A stretch of 64,000 nucleotides of DNA, taken from contig NZ_PIRZ01000004.1 of the NCBI RefSeq assembly GCF_003048575.1, positions 1 through 64,000 of the forward strand. The letters are read 5' to 3'. Made by a program: the position numbers and the translations under genes. Under the pieces are notes generated by a model that made no database searches, was not told the origin of the DNA, and saw nothing but the letters and a program-made list of their open reading frames with translations. Origin of the DNA: Campylobacter concisus. GTDB lineage: Bacteria; Campylobacterota; Campylobacteria; Campylobacterales; Campylobacteraceae. The number at the start of each line of letters is the position of its first letter. Within the stretch, counting starts at the first letter, position 1. Shown here piece after piece: positions 36,710 to 45,177 of the stretch.

Positions 36710-37924
36710 ATGTACATCAAACGAGCCATAGTAAATGAGATAAAAGAGTATATGAAAAGCTTTCCGGTGCTTTTGATAAGCGGGGCTAGGCAGGTTGGCA
36801 AATCAACCCTTGCTTTAAATTTAGATATACCAAACTACATAACGCTTGACGACATAAACATATATGAATCTGCAAGGAATGATCCAAAAGGCTTTATAGA
36901 GCACTGCAATAAGCCTATCGTGATAGATGAGATACAAAGAGTGCCCATACTGCTTTTAGCAATAAAAGAATTTGTAGATAAAGATAGAACAAATGGGCAG
37001 TTTGTATTAACCGGTTCTGCAAATTTAAAGGGCTTTAAAGATATATCAGACTCACTTGCTGGAAGGATAGGCATAGTAGAGCTTTACCCGCTTTCTCAAA
37101 AAGAGTTAAATCAAAATAATGAAAATTTGATTGATCTTTTAAGCGACGACATAAATCCGTTTGTATTTAAAAAATATGACGATGAAAATTTAGCTAACAA
37201 GATTATAAATGGTGGTTATCCAGAGATCACAAAGATAACCTCTGAAAAATCAAAATATCTCTGGTTTAGCTCATACATAAGAACATATATAGAATCAGAC
37301 GCCAAAGAGATAGGTAACATCAGAAATATGGATAAATTTATCACTATGTACCGCCTATGTATGCTAAGAAGTGGCAACATCTTTAACAAAAACGAGCTAT
37401 GTCTAGAGTCTGGGCTTGATAATAAGACATTTGATAGCTATTTTAGCGTGCTGGAGCATACATACCAGATCCAAAAGCTTCAGCCGTATTTTAACAATGC
37501 CCTAAAAAGGCTCATAAAAACTCCTAAAATTTTTGCTACTGACACCGGAGTACTATCGCATCTGCTACAAATTTCATCACCAAATGAGCTTGCTAGCTCG
37601 CCATACAAAGGCGCAATATATGAAACATTTGTATTTGACGAACTTCTAAAAGCAAATACCAGTAGTAAAAAACGAGCCAATATATACTACTATAGAACTA
37701 GCGATCAAAAAGAGATAGACTTTATCCTTGAGATATCAGGTAGGCTCATAGCCATAGAGGTCAAATCCTCAAAAACTATCAGCAAAGATGACTTCAAGCA
37801 TATCTACCACTTAAAAGAGAATTTACAAAATAAATTTGATAAGGGCATAGTCTTTTACGCCGGAGATATGGCTATGAAGCTAGATGATGATATGTTTGCA
37901 TTGCCGTTTGGATTTATGGGGTGA
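36710..37924 (+). CDS. AAA ATPase with DUF4143 domain (second copy)
   Basis: The 404-residue protein has Walker A SGARQVGKST (about residues 25-34), Walker B IVIDEIQRVP (about 72), sensor VLTGSANL (about 99), and DUF4143 with a C-terminal nuclease-like core EIDFILEISGRLIAIEVKSS (about 340-360; D..E.K pattern). RBS AAGGAT precedes ATG. The E-V-K motif is common in this family and may signal a nuclease fold, though activity is not shown. It is better conserved than the copy at 20.6 kb. Confidence 0.88.
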   Translation: MYIKRAIVNEIKEYMKSFPVLLISGARQVGKSTLALNLDIPNYITLDDINIYESARNDPKGFIEHCNKPIVIDEIQRVPILLLAIKEFVDKDRTNGQFVLTGSANLKGFKDISDSLAGRIGIVELYPLSQKELNQNNENLIDLLSDDINPFVFKKYDDENLANKIINGGYPEITKITSEKSKYLWFSSYIRTYIESDAKEIGNIRNMDKFITMYRLCMLRSGNIFNKNELCLESGLDNKTFDSYFSVLEHTYQIQKLQPYFNNALKRLIKTPKIFATDTGVLSHLLQISSPNELASSPYKGAIYETFVFDELLKANTSSKKRANIYYYRTSDQKEIDFILEISGRLIAIEVKSSKTISKDDFKHIYHLKENLQNKFDKGIVFYAGDMAMKLDDDMFALPFGFMG

Positions 37925-37966
37925 GAGATGGCTAATAATTTGGCTTCTATAACAGCTCGTAATAGT

Positions 37967-40417
37967 CTACCTTTCCAAACTATCATATCCTGACTTTATA
38001 TTCTGTTCTTTGGTCTCTATTATATTTGATGGTTGTTTTGTTTGCTCTATCCCAAAGTCCTTATCAAGTCCTTGACCATACAACTCTTGCTTTGTTATTT
38101 TTAGTAAGCCAAATGATATATGATCATTTGCTAGAGATATCTTATCTGTTTTATAACGCTCCTTTAGCTTATTAAAACCTTGCATATCTTGCCAATCTTT
38201 CATATAGGTTTTTATATTATAAATTAAGCCTTGATAGTTAATTTTAACTATATCTGGCAGGTATTTTTTAAAGCTTTCCACTCTATTTATAAAAGCTAAA
38301 TAGCATCTATTTATATCTAAATGGCCATCGATACATTTTACGAAGCCTTCATATTCATTTTGTTCAAATCCTAACTTTTTAATGACGCCATCATTTAAAA
38401 ATCCGGTTTCTATCTTTCTGGCTGCTTCATAAAATTTATCTCTAATGTAGATATATGGAGTATAGTGTCTATTTTGGTTAAAAGAGTAGGCTGTGTTTTC
38501 TTCTGGTAGGTATAGGTATCTGCCGCTCTTACCAGAAAGTATTTGATAATCTTTATATTTTTTAACCATAGTACTCTCGTCAAAGTATTCTATTAACTCT
38601 TTTATTGGAATCTTTGATGATATAGCTTGATAGCTTGCTCTTTTAATATGTGAGTTGGTATCTTTTGGTTCATGGCCAAGCTCATATTTTCTTAGATTTT
38701 GTAAATCTTCATATATGGCTTTAATATCCATATTATTAATATCTGTTTTTAAGCCCGCATCTTCAATGGCTCTTGTATTATCAAAAGTTTTTCCACTAAT
38801 GCTTATAACTTCAGATCCTGGCACTGGAGTGTAGTGAAATTTACTAGGATGCAAGCTGGAGTTATTTACTATGTTATATAACCCAAGCTCTCTTGTTATC
38901 TCTTTTATGTATTCATCATATTCATTTAAGCTTGGAGCCCTTGTTGTGGGTATGATAAGTTTAAATTTCTCTACTTTTGTATCCGGTACTTGATAGGTAG
39001 TTGGGTATATGAAGCCTTTTATTCCTTTGCTTTGTAGTAAATTTTGAGCATCATTTGCACTAAATTTAGAGTTATCTATATCATATATAAGTGTAGGAGT
39101 TATGCTGTCAATACTACTAGCTTCTTCACTTTTATCTTTAAAACCTGCCACTGATATAGCTGAATAGTTTTTAAGTATTGATTTTAGATTGTATGGCTCT
39201 ATTTGTATCGTTTCCCAGCTATTTAGCACTTGAGTTTTTGAGTTCTTATTTGGCATGCTAAAGTCACTGCTCACACTCAATGTTATCTTTGGTTTATTTT
39301 TATTGACCTGAAGCTCTATAAGCATTTGCTCTAGCTCATTAACTACGTGAAATAATGCTCCTTTTCTGCCATTATAGACTATCTTACACATTAGATCAGT
39401 TAGATTATAAGTTCCATTAAAACCATCCACTCTTACTTTATATTTGTCATTTACCATTTCAGGTTTTGCAGTGATGTTAAATTTTGCATTGATCATAGGC
39501 AAAAATTCTCTTATATCGACTGCATTAAGTCTCCTTGCTCTATCATAATAGTCTTTTTTGAAACCCTCATCTTCTTCTATCATTCTTAATAGATAATCAG
39601 CTGTAGAATTTTTAGCATCAGCTAGTAGCTCTTCAACACTTATATTTTGCTCTTTTGTATTGGCTTTTGGCTCGATCACCACATCTGTTTCTATCTTTAT
39701 CTGCGTATCTTTTTCTTTGCCTTTCTTAACCTTTTGTGCTGCACTTTTAAAGCTTTCATATTGCTTTTTTAGTTGGTCTTCATCCATGCTTAAAGGCTCT
39801 ATATTATTTAATCCATACTTGTTAGATAAGATGTCATTAACTACTCTTTTAAATTTCTCTACTGATTTAGCCATAATAGCTTTTACTTGTTGCTTGGCTG
39901 CACCTTTTGTATATATTACTCCACCAGTTTTTACGCTATGAGTAAATTTCATATTTTCAAAAGAGACTATTAGATGAATATGAGGCTCTCTTTTTAAAGG
40001 TTCACCGTTTTTATGTTTCTTGTTTAATGTTCTATTTTCTAGCGCCCCTTCTGGACGAGGAATATATGGCTCTTCTTTTATTATAGGCAGATGAGCTTCA
40101 GCATAAAAAAGTAGCTCATCTATGTCGTGATTTGGGAAAGTTAGCCTCAAAAAATCCATTATAAGCTCATCTATATTGCCACTTTCATATAGTCTGCTCC
40201 ACTCCTCTGAAGTAAATGACAAGGATATATGATAGTAGTTATGTTTCTTATTCTTTTTCTTGCTCTGGTGCTTTTCAGACATCTCGATAAGATCTAAATT
40301 TCCAGCTAGTGGCAATCTATCATCTTTTTCATCTCTAGTTAGCTTTGAATCTCTTTTCTTGCCAGTTTTTAGATAATCAGCTATGCCTTTTTCACCCTTT
40401 GAGATCTTAACTATCAT
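37967..40417 (-). CDS. Relaxase/mobilization protein
   Basis: The 816-residue protein has a HUH-type metal motif KREPHIHLIVSF (His-x-His at about residue 147) and the start text YYHISLSFTSEEWSRLY. A possible catalytic Tyr lies near the N-terminus (IADYLKTG). The middle and C-terminal parts have primase-like text (PTLIYDIDNSKFSANDAQ, LIIPTTRAPSLNEYDEY) that resembles a replicative primase fold. It should nick at oriT and lead strand transfer. Its gene overlaps the mobC-like gene by 11 bp. Confidence 0.85.
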   Translation of the reverse strand: MIVKISKGEKGIADYLKTGKKRDSKLTRDEKDDRLPLAGNLDLIEMSEKHQSKKKNKKHNYYHISLSFTSEEWSRLYESGNIDELIMDFLRLTFPNHDIDELLFYAEAHLPIIKEEPYIPRPEGALENRTLNKKHKNGEPLKREPHIHLIVSFENMKFTHSVKTGGVIYTKGAAKQQVKAIMAKSVEKFKRVVNDILSNKYGLNNIEPLSMDEDQLKKQYESFKSAAQKVKKGKEKDTQIKIETDVVIEPKANTKEQNISVEELLADAKNSTADYLLRMIEEDEGFKKDYYDRARRLNAVDIREFLPMINAKFNITAKPEMVNDKYKVRVDGFNGTYNLTDLMCKIVYNGRKGALFHVVNELEQMLIELQVNKNKPKITLSVSSDFSMPNKNSKTQVLNSWETIQIEPYNLKSILKNYSAISVAGFKDKSEEASSIDSITPTLIYDIDNSKFSANDAQNLLQSKGIKGFIYPTTYQVPDTKVEKFKLIIPTTRAPSLNEYDEYIKEITRELGLYNIVNNSSLHPSKFHYTPVPGSEVISISGKTFDNTRAIEDAGLKTDINNMDIKAIYEDLQNLRKYELGHEPKDTNSHIKRASYQAISSKIPIKELIEYFDESTMVKKYKDYQILSGKSGRYLYLPEENTAYSFNQNRHYTPYIYIRDKFYEAARKIETGFLNDGVIKKLGFEQNEYEGFVKCIDGHLDINRCYLAFINRVESFKKYLPDIVKINYQGLIYNIKTYMKDWQDMQGFNKLKERYKTDKISLANDHISFGLLKITKQELYGQGLDKDFGIEQTKQPSNIIETKEQNIKSGYDSLER

Positions 40418-40769
40418 AGCTACTCTTTATTAGGCTTAAAATTTCAGTTAGCACTGATTGAACTTTGTACAACTCTTCTTGTGTCTGCAGTATCGTTTTT
40501 AAATCTATATTGACACTAGTCTTATAAGCTATATTTAGTCTCTTTGCTATTTGATTAATGTTATTAAAAGGTCTAGCAAAATATGTAATGATTGTTGGAT
40601 ATAGCTCTTTCTTTTTTATGGATTCAGAATTTATAGTGCCATTATCTATAAGATAGGAAATGATTTCTGATTTTGATATTTTTAGTTCTCTAGCTATATT
40701 AGATAATTTGCTATTTTGCTGAGAAGTGATCCTTATAGAGAGCACCTTATCCTTGATATTTTTTGGCAT
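40407..40769 (-). CDS. MobC-like ribbon-helix-helix relaxosome protein
   Basis: The 120-residue form starting MPKNIKDKVLSIRITSQQ is chosen, since AAGGA lies six bases before ATG at 40769; ATG at 40784 has none. The N-terminal LSIRITSQQNSKLSNIARE is a ribbon-helix-helix DNA-binding fold. The C-terminal FARPFNNINQIAKRLN is the MobC pattern. Such proteins help the relaxase open oriT. It overlaps the relaxase gene. Confidence 0.8.
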   Translation of the reverse strand: MPKNIKDKVLSIRITSQQNSKLSNIARELKISKSEIISYLIDNGTINSESIKKKELYPTIITYFARPFNNINQIAKRLNIAYKTSVNIDLKTILQTQEELYKVQSVLTEILSLIKSSYDS

Positions 40770-40795
40770 ATGATATCCTTTCATAAAATGTACTA

Positions 40796-40920
40796 GCGAG
40801 ATGAAGCGTTTTAACGCTTCTTATATCTCGCATTGTAGCCCTCGGCAGAGCAAGATTATACAAGGTATGAAAACGAAGTGTCATACATTGTATGTGTCTT
40901 GCCTATTAGAAAAATTTGCT
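40796..40920. promoter_or_regulatory. Candidate oriT region
   Basis: GCGAGAT (40796-40802) pairs with ATCTCGC (40825-40831), enclosing a perfect inner hairpin GAAGCGTT/AACGCTTC with a two-base loop (40803-40820). Downstream is a second set of inverted motifs (CATACATTGTATG, with a related ATACAAGGTATG). It lies directly upstream of mobC and the relaxase, where oriT is expected. A terminator for the next gene upstream is an alternative. Confidence 0.5.
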
Positions 40921-40922
40921 TA

Positions 40923-41468
40923 CTACTGAACATTGCTGTCACTATTTATGTTTAGCCATTTATTAAAATCTTCGTTAGCTTTTTGACCATCTTGGTTGTA
41001 GATATAGATAATAAAACCTTGAAGATTAGACACATCATAAAGTGCTTTATCTAGCTTGATTTGTAGTGCAGATTTGGCTTCATTTGTCTTATGGTTATCA
41101 TAAAACAAGTAGCCAAAAAAGAAGAGTGCTTCTATAAACACAATGGTAATTAACACATATGCTATCTTTTTCATCAAAGAGGTAAAAGATGAGTTAATCT
41201 TTGATATAGTTTTATCTGCACTCTTTAGAGTATTTTGAAAGTTGTTTTGGACCTCTTTTGTTGCATTTATAAGTTCAGCACCTCCTTGCTCTATTAGCTC
41301 TATTTTTTCTTCAAAATCTCCATTAAAACTATCCGCAGTTTTATTAAAAAGCTCAATATTATTTCTAATATTTTCACTAACCTTATTGCCCATTTCAACA
41401 TGTTTTTGTAGTGCAATTAAGGCATTTGCCGCAACTGCTGTATCACTACTCTTGATTGTTAACGCCAT
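40923..41468 (-). CDS. Coiled-coil membrane protein of mobilization region
   Basis: The 181-residue protein has a helical N-terminal part (about residues 15-100, coiled-coil-like), one membrane helix (about 103-124, IAYVLITIVFIEALFFFGYLF) and a short C-terminal domain. It has no recognised family; its position is where MobB-like helper proteins are found. Its start overlaps the previous gene by 23 bp, so the two belong together. Confidence 0.7.
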   Translation of the reverse strand: MALTIKSSDTAVAANALIALQKHVEMGNKVSENIRNNIELFNKTADSFNGDFEEKIELIEQGGAELINATKEVQNNFQNTLKSADKTISKINSSFTSLMKKIAYVLITIVFIEALFFFGYLFYDNHKTNEAKSALQIKLDKALYDVSNLQGFIIYIYNQDGQKANEDFNKWLNINSDSNVQ

Positions 41469-41748
41469 TGCTTAGTTCCTCACTTTCTTTCTTGTCTTCT
41501 TTGGACTCTGGAATATGATATGTATGAGAGGATTGATGTGTGTCTTTTGCATCATACTCTTTCCTCCATTTAGAAAACTCCTTATTTGATAGCTTGATGT
41601 TAAAACGACCTTCGATTACTAGCCTACACTCTTTGATTGTAGCTTGTTGTGGAAACAAGACTTCAAGGCATGCTTGTTTAATCTCCTGTTTTGTTTTATT
41701 TTTTCTAATAGCCTTTAAATCATTTAAAATTATTTTTTTATTTGGTAT
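41446..41748 (-). CDS. Small mobilization-region protein, unusual start
   Basis: A conservative start is TTG at 41658 (70 codons). The frame is open further, and the strongest ribosome site of the region, AAGGAG (41759-41754), stands five bases before an ATA codon at 41748-41746, giving PNKKIILNDLKAIRKNKTKQ onward (101 codons). An ATA start is rare; an ATT a few codons on is another option. The text SNKEFSKWRKEYDAK near the end recalls small MobC/TraC accessory proteins. The function is not known. Confidence 0.55.
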   Translation of the reverse strand: MPNKKIILNDLKAIRKNKTKQEIKQACLEVLFPQQATIKECRLVIEGRFNIKLSNKEFSKWRKEYDAKDTHQSSHTYHIPESKEDKKESEELSNGVNNQE

Positions 41749-42234
41749 TTTTTCTCCTTTTTGCCATTTAAAAAATCAAGAGACAGCAATAGCTATCTCA
41801 CCGAATAGACATACTTATAGTGTATCTATTACTTTAATATGGTAGTTGTTGATAAGGTTTTTATTTAAGTAGTTTAAAAGTAGAGAACGATTACAATAAG
41901 GGTTCTTACAACTTATCGTAGGGGTTCTCTTTAACTAGATACTTAAATAGAACCTCTGCTTTTAATTAGTTTTATTCATGTTGGCTCCTTTTTTAATTAA
42001 TATATTTTTAAAAATTGTGAGCATTATAATCTTTTTTTATGGTCGAGTCAATGAATTTGATAGTAAGTAGAATAAAAAAATGATTTTATGTTTTAAAAAG
42101 CACGATATATCAAGGGGTTTTTGCTTATAATTGATTGCATAGCATAAAAATACTTATAAATTACTTAATGCTAGTATTTATATGAGGAATCAAAACAAAT
42201 ATCTTAAAATTACCAAATAAAAATTATTGCATCA
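41749..42234. other. Non-coding right part of element with long inverted repeat
   Basis: No gene is visible. It holds a long imperfect inverted repeat (41862-41949) with arms TATTTAAGTA/TACTTAAATA outside and AGAGAAC/GTTCTCT inside, enclosing GATTACAATAAGGGTTCTTA. It could be a structured RNA or a replication/transfer site. Confidence 0.4.
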
Positions 42235-42454
42235 TCAATTGCGCACCAAATACTCTCCAAGCAAATTCTCAAATTTTGCCTTTAGATATTCTGGATCTTT
42301 TATTTTTATAAATGGTAGCCAGTATTTGACACACGCAGGATCTCGTGATGCTTATGCAGCCTATCTCTATTTTGTGTTTTATCGCTAGGGGTATGAATGT
42401 ATAATAATCATCAAAAATATTTTTTAGCCAATATTCAATAGCTACAAACGCCAT
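42235..42454 (-). pseudogene. Remnant of a WYL-type regulator C-terminus (tentative)
   Basis: The frame AFVAIEYWLKNIFDDYYTFIP continues, after a shift near 42345, as ACVKYWLPFIKIKDPEYLKA and ends FENLLGEYLVRN at 42235. The late WLPFI...P..L....L.. order resembles the C-terminal end of WYL-domain regulators. No start or DNA-binding part is left. Confidence 0.35.
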
Positions 42455-42612
42455 TTCTACTATACATCTATACTTATTTTATTTAAACTATGATAAAAAA
42501 TTTAACCCGGCAAAGTGACAGATTATATTATAGTAGATTATTCGTTAAAAAATTTTACTTGTTTTTTAAGAATTTTACAAAAACGTGTTAAAATTACTGG
42601 AAGCTTAAGAAT

Positions 42613-42642
42613 TTGCTACATAAAATTTTATTTTGCTACAAA
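42613..42642. promoter_or_regulatory. Possible integrase arm-type sites (right)
   Basis: Two direct TTGCTACA copies at 42613 and 42633, spaced 20 bp (two helical turns), lie 70-100 bp inside the right border. The same hexamer GCTACA occurs twice at the left end. Confidence 0.45.
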
Positions 42643-42711
42643 CATTAAGCTATATTTCATGAAAGGTGACTGCAATATAATATTGTAGAAACATCGTAGT
42701 TTAGGTATTTA

Positions 42712-42788
42712 TGGTGTCACGGGGGAGACTTGAACTCCCGACCTCCGGCTTATGAGACCAGCGCTCTAACCAGCTGAGCTACCGTGAC
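42712..42788 (-). tRNA. tRNA-Met (CAT), element integration site
   Basis: On the minus strand the gene starts GTCACGGTAGCTCAGCTGG. The acceptor stem GTCACGG pairs perfectly with CCGTGAC. The anticodon loop CTCATAA gives CAT, and the 3' ACCA is encoded. The 3' 45 bases (42712-42756) are the right copy of the att repeat, so insertion of the element kept the tRNA whole. Whether it is an elongator, initiator or modified Ile-tRNA cannot be settled by eye; the A-T-rich elongator form is favoured. Confidence 0.93.
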
Positions 42789-42893
42789 ACTTTAAAATAA
42801 GTTTCGGATTATATAATTTTTAAACTTATTTGTAGATAAAAACCATCTTTATCTACAAACACAAAGTAAAAGCACCAAGAATCGACAAAACGT

Positions 42894-43883
42894 CTATTTT
42901 ACAAAATAATTTTGAGCTAGAGATTTATCCTCAGGTGTGATACTAAATTTCTCTCCAGCGATGCTAACTTCAAATTCATTCTCTTTACTTGCTTTTGTAT
43001 AAGCTAATGCGAGCCTTGCGGCCAGCTCTTTGTCGGCTTTACTAGCATTTTTACTTATGAAGCTAACGGCTCCTACGATGTCATCGCTCTCTTTAAATTT
43101 TACTTGTTCAAATTTATCGTTTGGATGTGCTAAAAGTGCGTTATTATCGCTCTCATCACGCCCTATTATCATTTTAGCACCATCTGGCAGGCGCAGATGC
43201 CTACCAAGCTTTAGCCACGTTACATCGATATCTCGCATCTCTTTATCAAAATTTAGATAATCCTTTATCTTCACAGCAAAGCTCTCGATCGTTAGCAAGC
43301 ACCCACCTCCAGGCGTTGCAAAGTCCTCAAAGCCAAATTCCTTTGCCAAAGCAAGCTGCGGCTTTCTATCGCGCCCGCTTATATCGAGCAGCTTCTCTCT
43401 ATCGACCCAACCCTCGCGCTCTGGCTTAGTTGGTGGCAAGAGCTTAGCGCACATCGGACGAAGCACTAGATCGTCCTCATCATCAGCTAGTCGTTTAACC
43501 TGAAAAAGTGCATCTCTGCGCTGGCTCATAGGCCTTTGTCCCACTACTTCACCTGTGATTATAAAATTTGCATTTTCGCTTTTTAGCATATTAAGAGCTG
43601 TTTTAAACATATATCCATGGCAGTCAATACATGGGTTAAACTGCTTGCCGTAGCCGTATTTTGGGTTAAAAAGCACATCACGAAGATATTCATTTCGTAG
43701 ATCAACGACCTTTAAGCTTGCCCCAGCCATAGCCGCGCGCTTTCTTAATATCTCGTGCTTTTTCTCATCCGCACCAAATCCAGTATCCATATAAAGTGCG
43801 ACTACTTCGATGTTTTGATCGCTTATAATTTTGATCGAGAGCATGCTGTCAAGCCCTCCGCTAAATAAAGCCAAAGCCTTCAT
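42894..43883 (-). CDS. PP-loop ATPase, ThiI/MnmA-like
   Basis: The 329-residue protein starts with the PP-loop motif ALFSGGLDSMLS (residues about 5-16) of ATP pyrophosphatases that adenylate tRNA or other substrates. Two cysteine sites (NPCIDCHGYMF, about 83-93; GGGCLLT, about 192-198) are placed as in thiouridine synthases. A C-terminal NFACT-R-like part has LKLGRHLRLPDGAKMIIGRD. It is likely to thiolate tRNA, but which position is not known. The gene is chromosomal, just outside the element. Confidence 0.75.
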   Translation of the reverse strand: MKALALFSGGLDSMLSIKIISDQNIEVVALYMDTGFGADEKKHEILRKRAAMAGASLKVVDLRNEYLRDVLFNPKYGYGKQFNPCIDCHGYMFKTALNMLKSENANFIITGEVVGQRPMSQRRDALFQVKRLADDEDDLVLRPMCAKLLPPTKPEREGWVDREKLLDISGRDRKPQLALAKEFGFEDFATPGGGCLLTIESFAVKIKDYLNFDKEMRDIDVTWLKLGRHLRLPDGAKMIIGRDESDNNALLAHPNDKFEQVKFKESDDIVGAVSFISKNASKADKELAARLALAYTKASKENEFEVSIAGEKFSITPEDKSLAQNYFVK

Positions 43884-43943
43884 TTTTGTCCTGAAAGTAA
43901 AAATTTAAAGCCTAAATTTACTCAATTTAGGCTTTTATGAAGT

Positions 43944-45167
43944 TTATTTAGCAGCGTTAATTATGATTTTTTTGATCACTTCGCTTGAGGCTTTTAGGCT
44001 GCTAACTGGCAGGTACTCATAGATAGAGTGAAAGTTGTTTGCTCCTGTGAATAAATTTAGCGTTGGCACGCCTTTTGCAGAGATCGCAGCACCGTCGTAT
44101 CCGCCACGCATCGGCTTTATATTTGGCATGATATTTAGCTCACTAAAGGCATCTTTTGCAAGTTTTATCGGGAGCGAATTTTCATCTTTTAAAAATTTAA
44201 ATACATTTTCATAGCGTGTTGTTAGCGTGATCTCACAGCACTCTCCATAAATTTTATTAAAAGAATTTGCCATATCACTTAAAAACTCGAGTCTTTTTTG
44301 AAATTTAGGCTCGTCAAATTCTCTTATGTCGATCTTGAGCGTCGTTTTTGTGCTATTTCCGCTAAGCTCTTTTACCCAGAAGTAGCCCTCTTTGCCCTCG
44401 GTGCACTCTGGCACTTCGCCACCTGGCAAGAGCGAGATAAATTTATGTGCTAGAAGTAGCGAATTTACAAGCTTACCCTTTGCATTCATCGGATGAGCCG
44501 AAACACCTTTAAAGACCATCGTGCAATCAGCCGCGTTCCAGTTTTCATATATGAGCTCGCCTATCTCGCAGCAGTCTAAGCAGTAACCAAAATCAGCTCC
44601 AAGCAAATTTACATCAAGTGCTTTTGCGCCAAGCAAGCCCTGCTCCTCATCAGGCACGAAGCAGATCACGATCTTGCCGTGCTTTACATCAGGATTTTGC
44701 ATAAAGTAGCTAGCCATATTTACGATGCTAGCAATCGCAGCCTTATCATCAGCTCCAAGCAAACTAGTGCCGTCAGTCACGACTATCTCATCGCCAACGT
44801 ATTTTTTAAGCTCTGGATTATCGCTAAATTTTAGATAAATTCCCTGCTCTTCGTTTAGGCAGATGTCGCCACCTGCGTATTTTACGATTTTAGCTTTGGT
44901 ATCATTTTTTTGCTCACTACTTGTATCTAAGTGCCCAAAGAAGGCGATACTTGGAGCATTTTCGCAGTTTGCAGGAATTTTTGCTATCAAGATAGCATTG
45001 TCTTGCAAAATGATATCTTTTATACCTAGTGAGCTAAGCTCTTCTTTTAAAAAAAGAGCCAGCTCATACTCGGTTGGGTTAGAAGGCATGACACCTTTTA
45101 GCCCATTTTCTTTATTTGTTGTGGTGTTAAATTTCGTATAGTTTAAAAATCTCTCTACGATATCCAT
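43944..45167 (-). CDS. pepT: Peptidase T (tripeptidase)
   Basis: The 407-residue M20B metallopeptidase has the metal-site motifs FFGHLDTSSE (about residues 76-85), DGTSLLGADDKAA (about 132-144) and CFVPDEEQGLLGA (about 170-182), plus RGGYDGAAIS (about 355-364). It removes the N-terminal residue of tripeptides in the cytoplasm. It is the last gene of a five-gene amino-acid salvage operon, 10 bp after the transporter. Confidence 0.93.
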   Translation of the reverse strand: MDIVERFLNYTKFNTTTNKENGLKGVMPSNPTEYELALFLKEELSSLGIKDIILQDNAILIAKIPANCENAPSIAFFGHLDTSSEQKNDTKAKIVKYAGGDICLNEEQGIYLKFSDNPELKKYVGDEIVVTDGTSLLGADDKAAIASIVNMASYFMQNPDVKHGKIVICFVPDEEQGLLGAKALDVNLLGADFGYCLDCCEIGELIYENWNAADCTMVFKGVSAHPMNAKGKLVNSLLLAHKFISLLPGGEVPECTEGKEGYFWVKELSGNSTKTTLKIDIREFDEPKFQKRLEFLSDMANSFNKIYGECCEITLTTRYENVFKFLKDENSLPIKLAKDAFSELNIMPNIKPMRGGYDGAAISAKGVPTLNLFTGANNFHSIYEYLPVSSLKASSEVIKKIIINAAK

Positions 45168-45177
45168 TTTTCATCCT

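Noticed and set aside
36835-37074. Possible antitoxin-like minus frame in the DUF4143 gene
   Set aside because: Chance frame opposite Walker motifs; no start signal.
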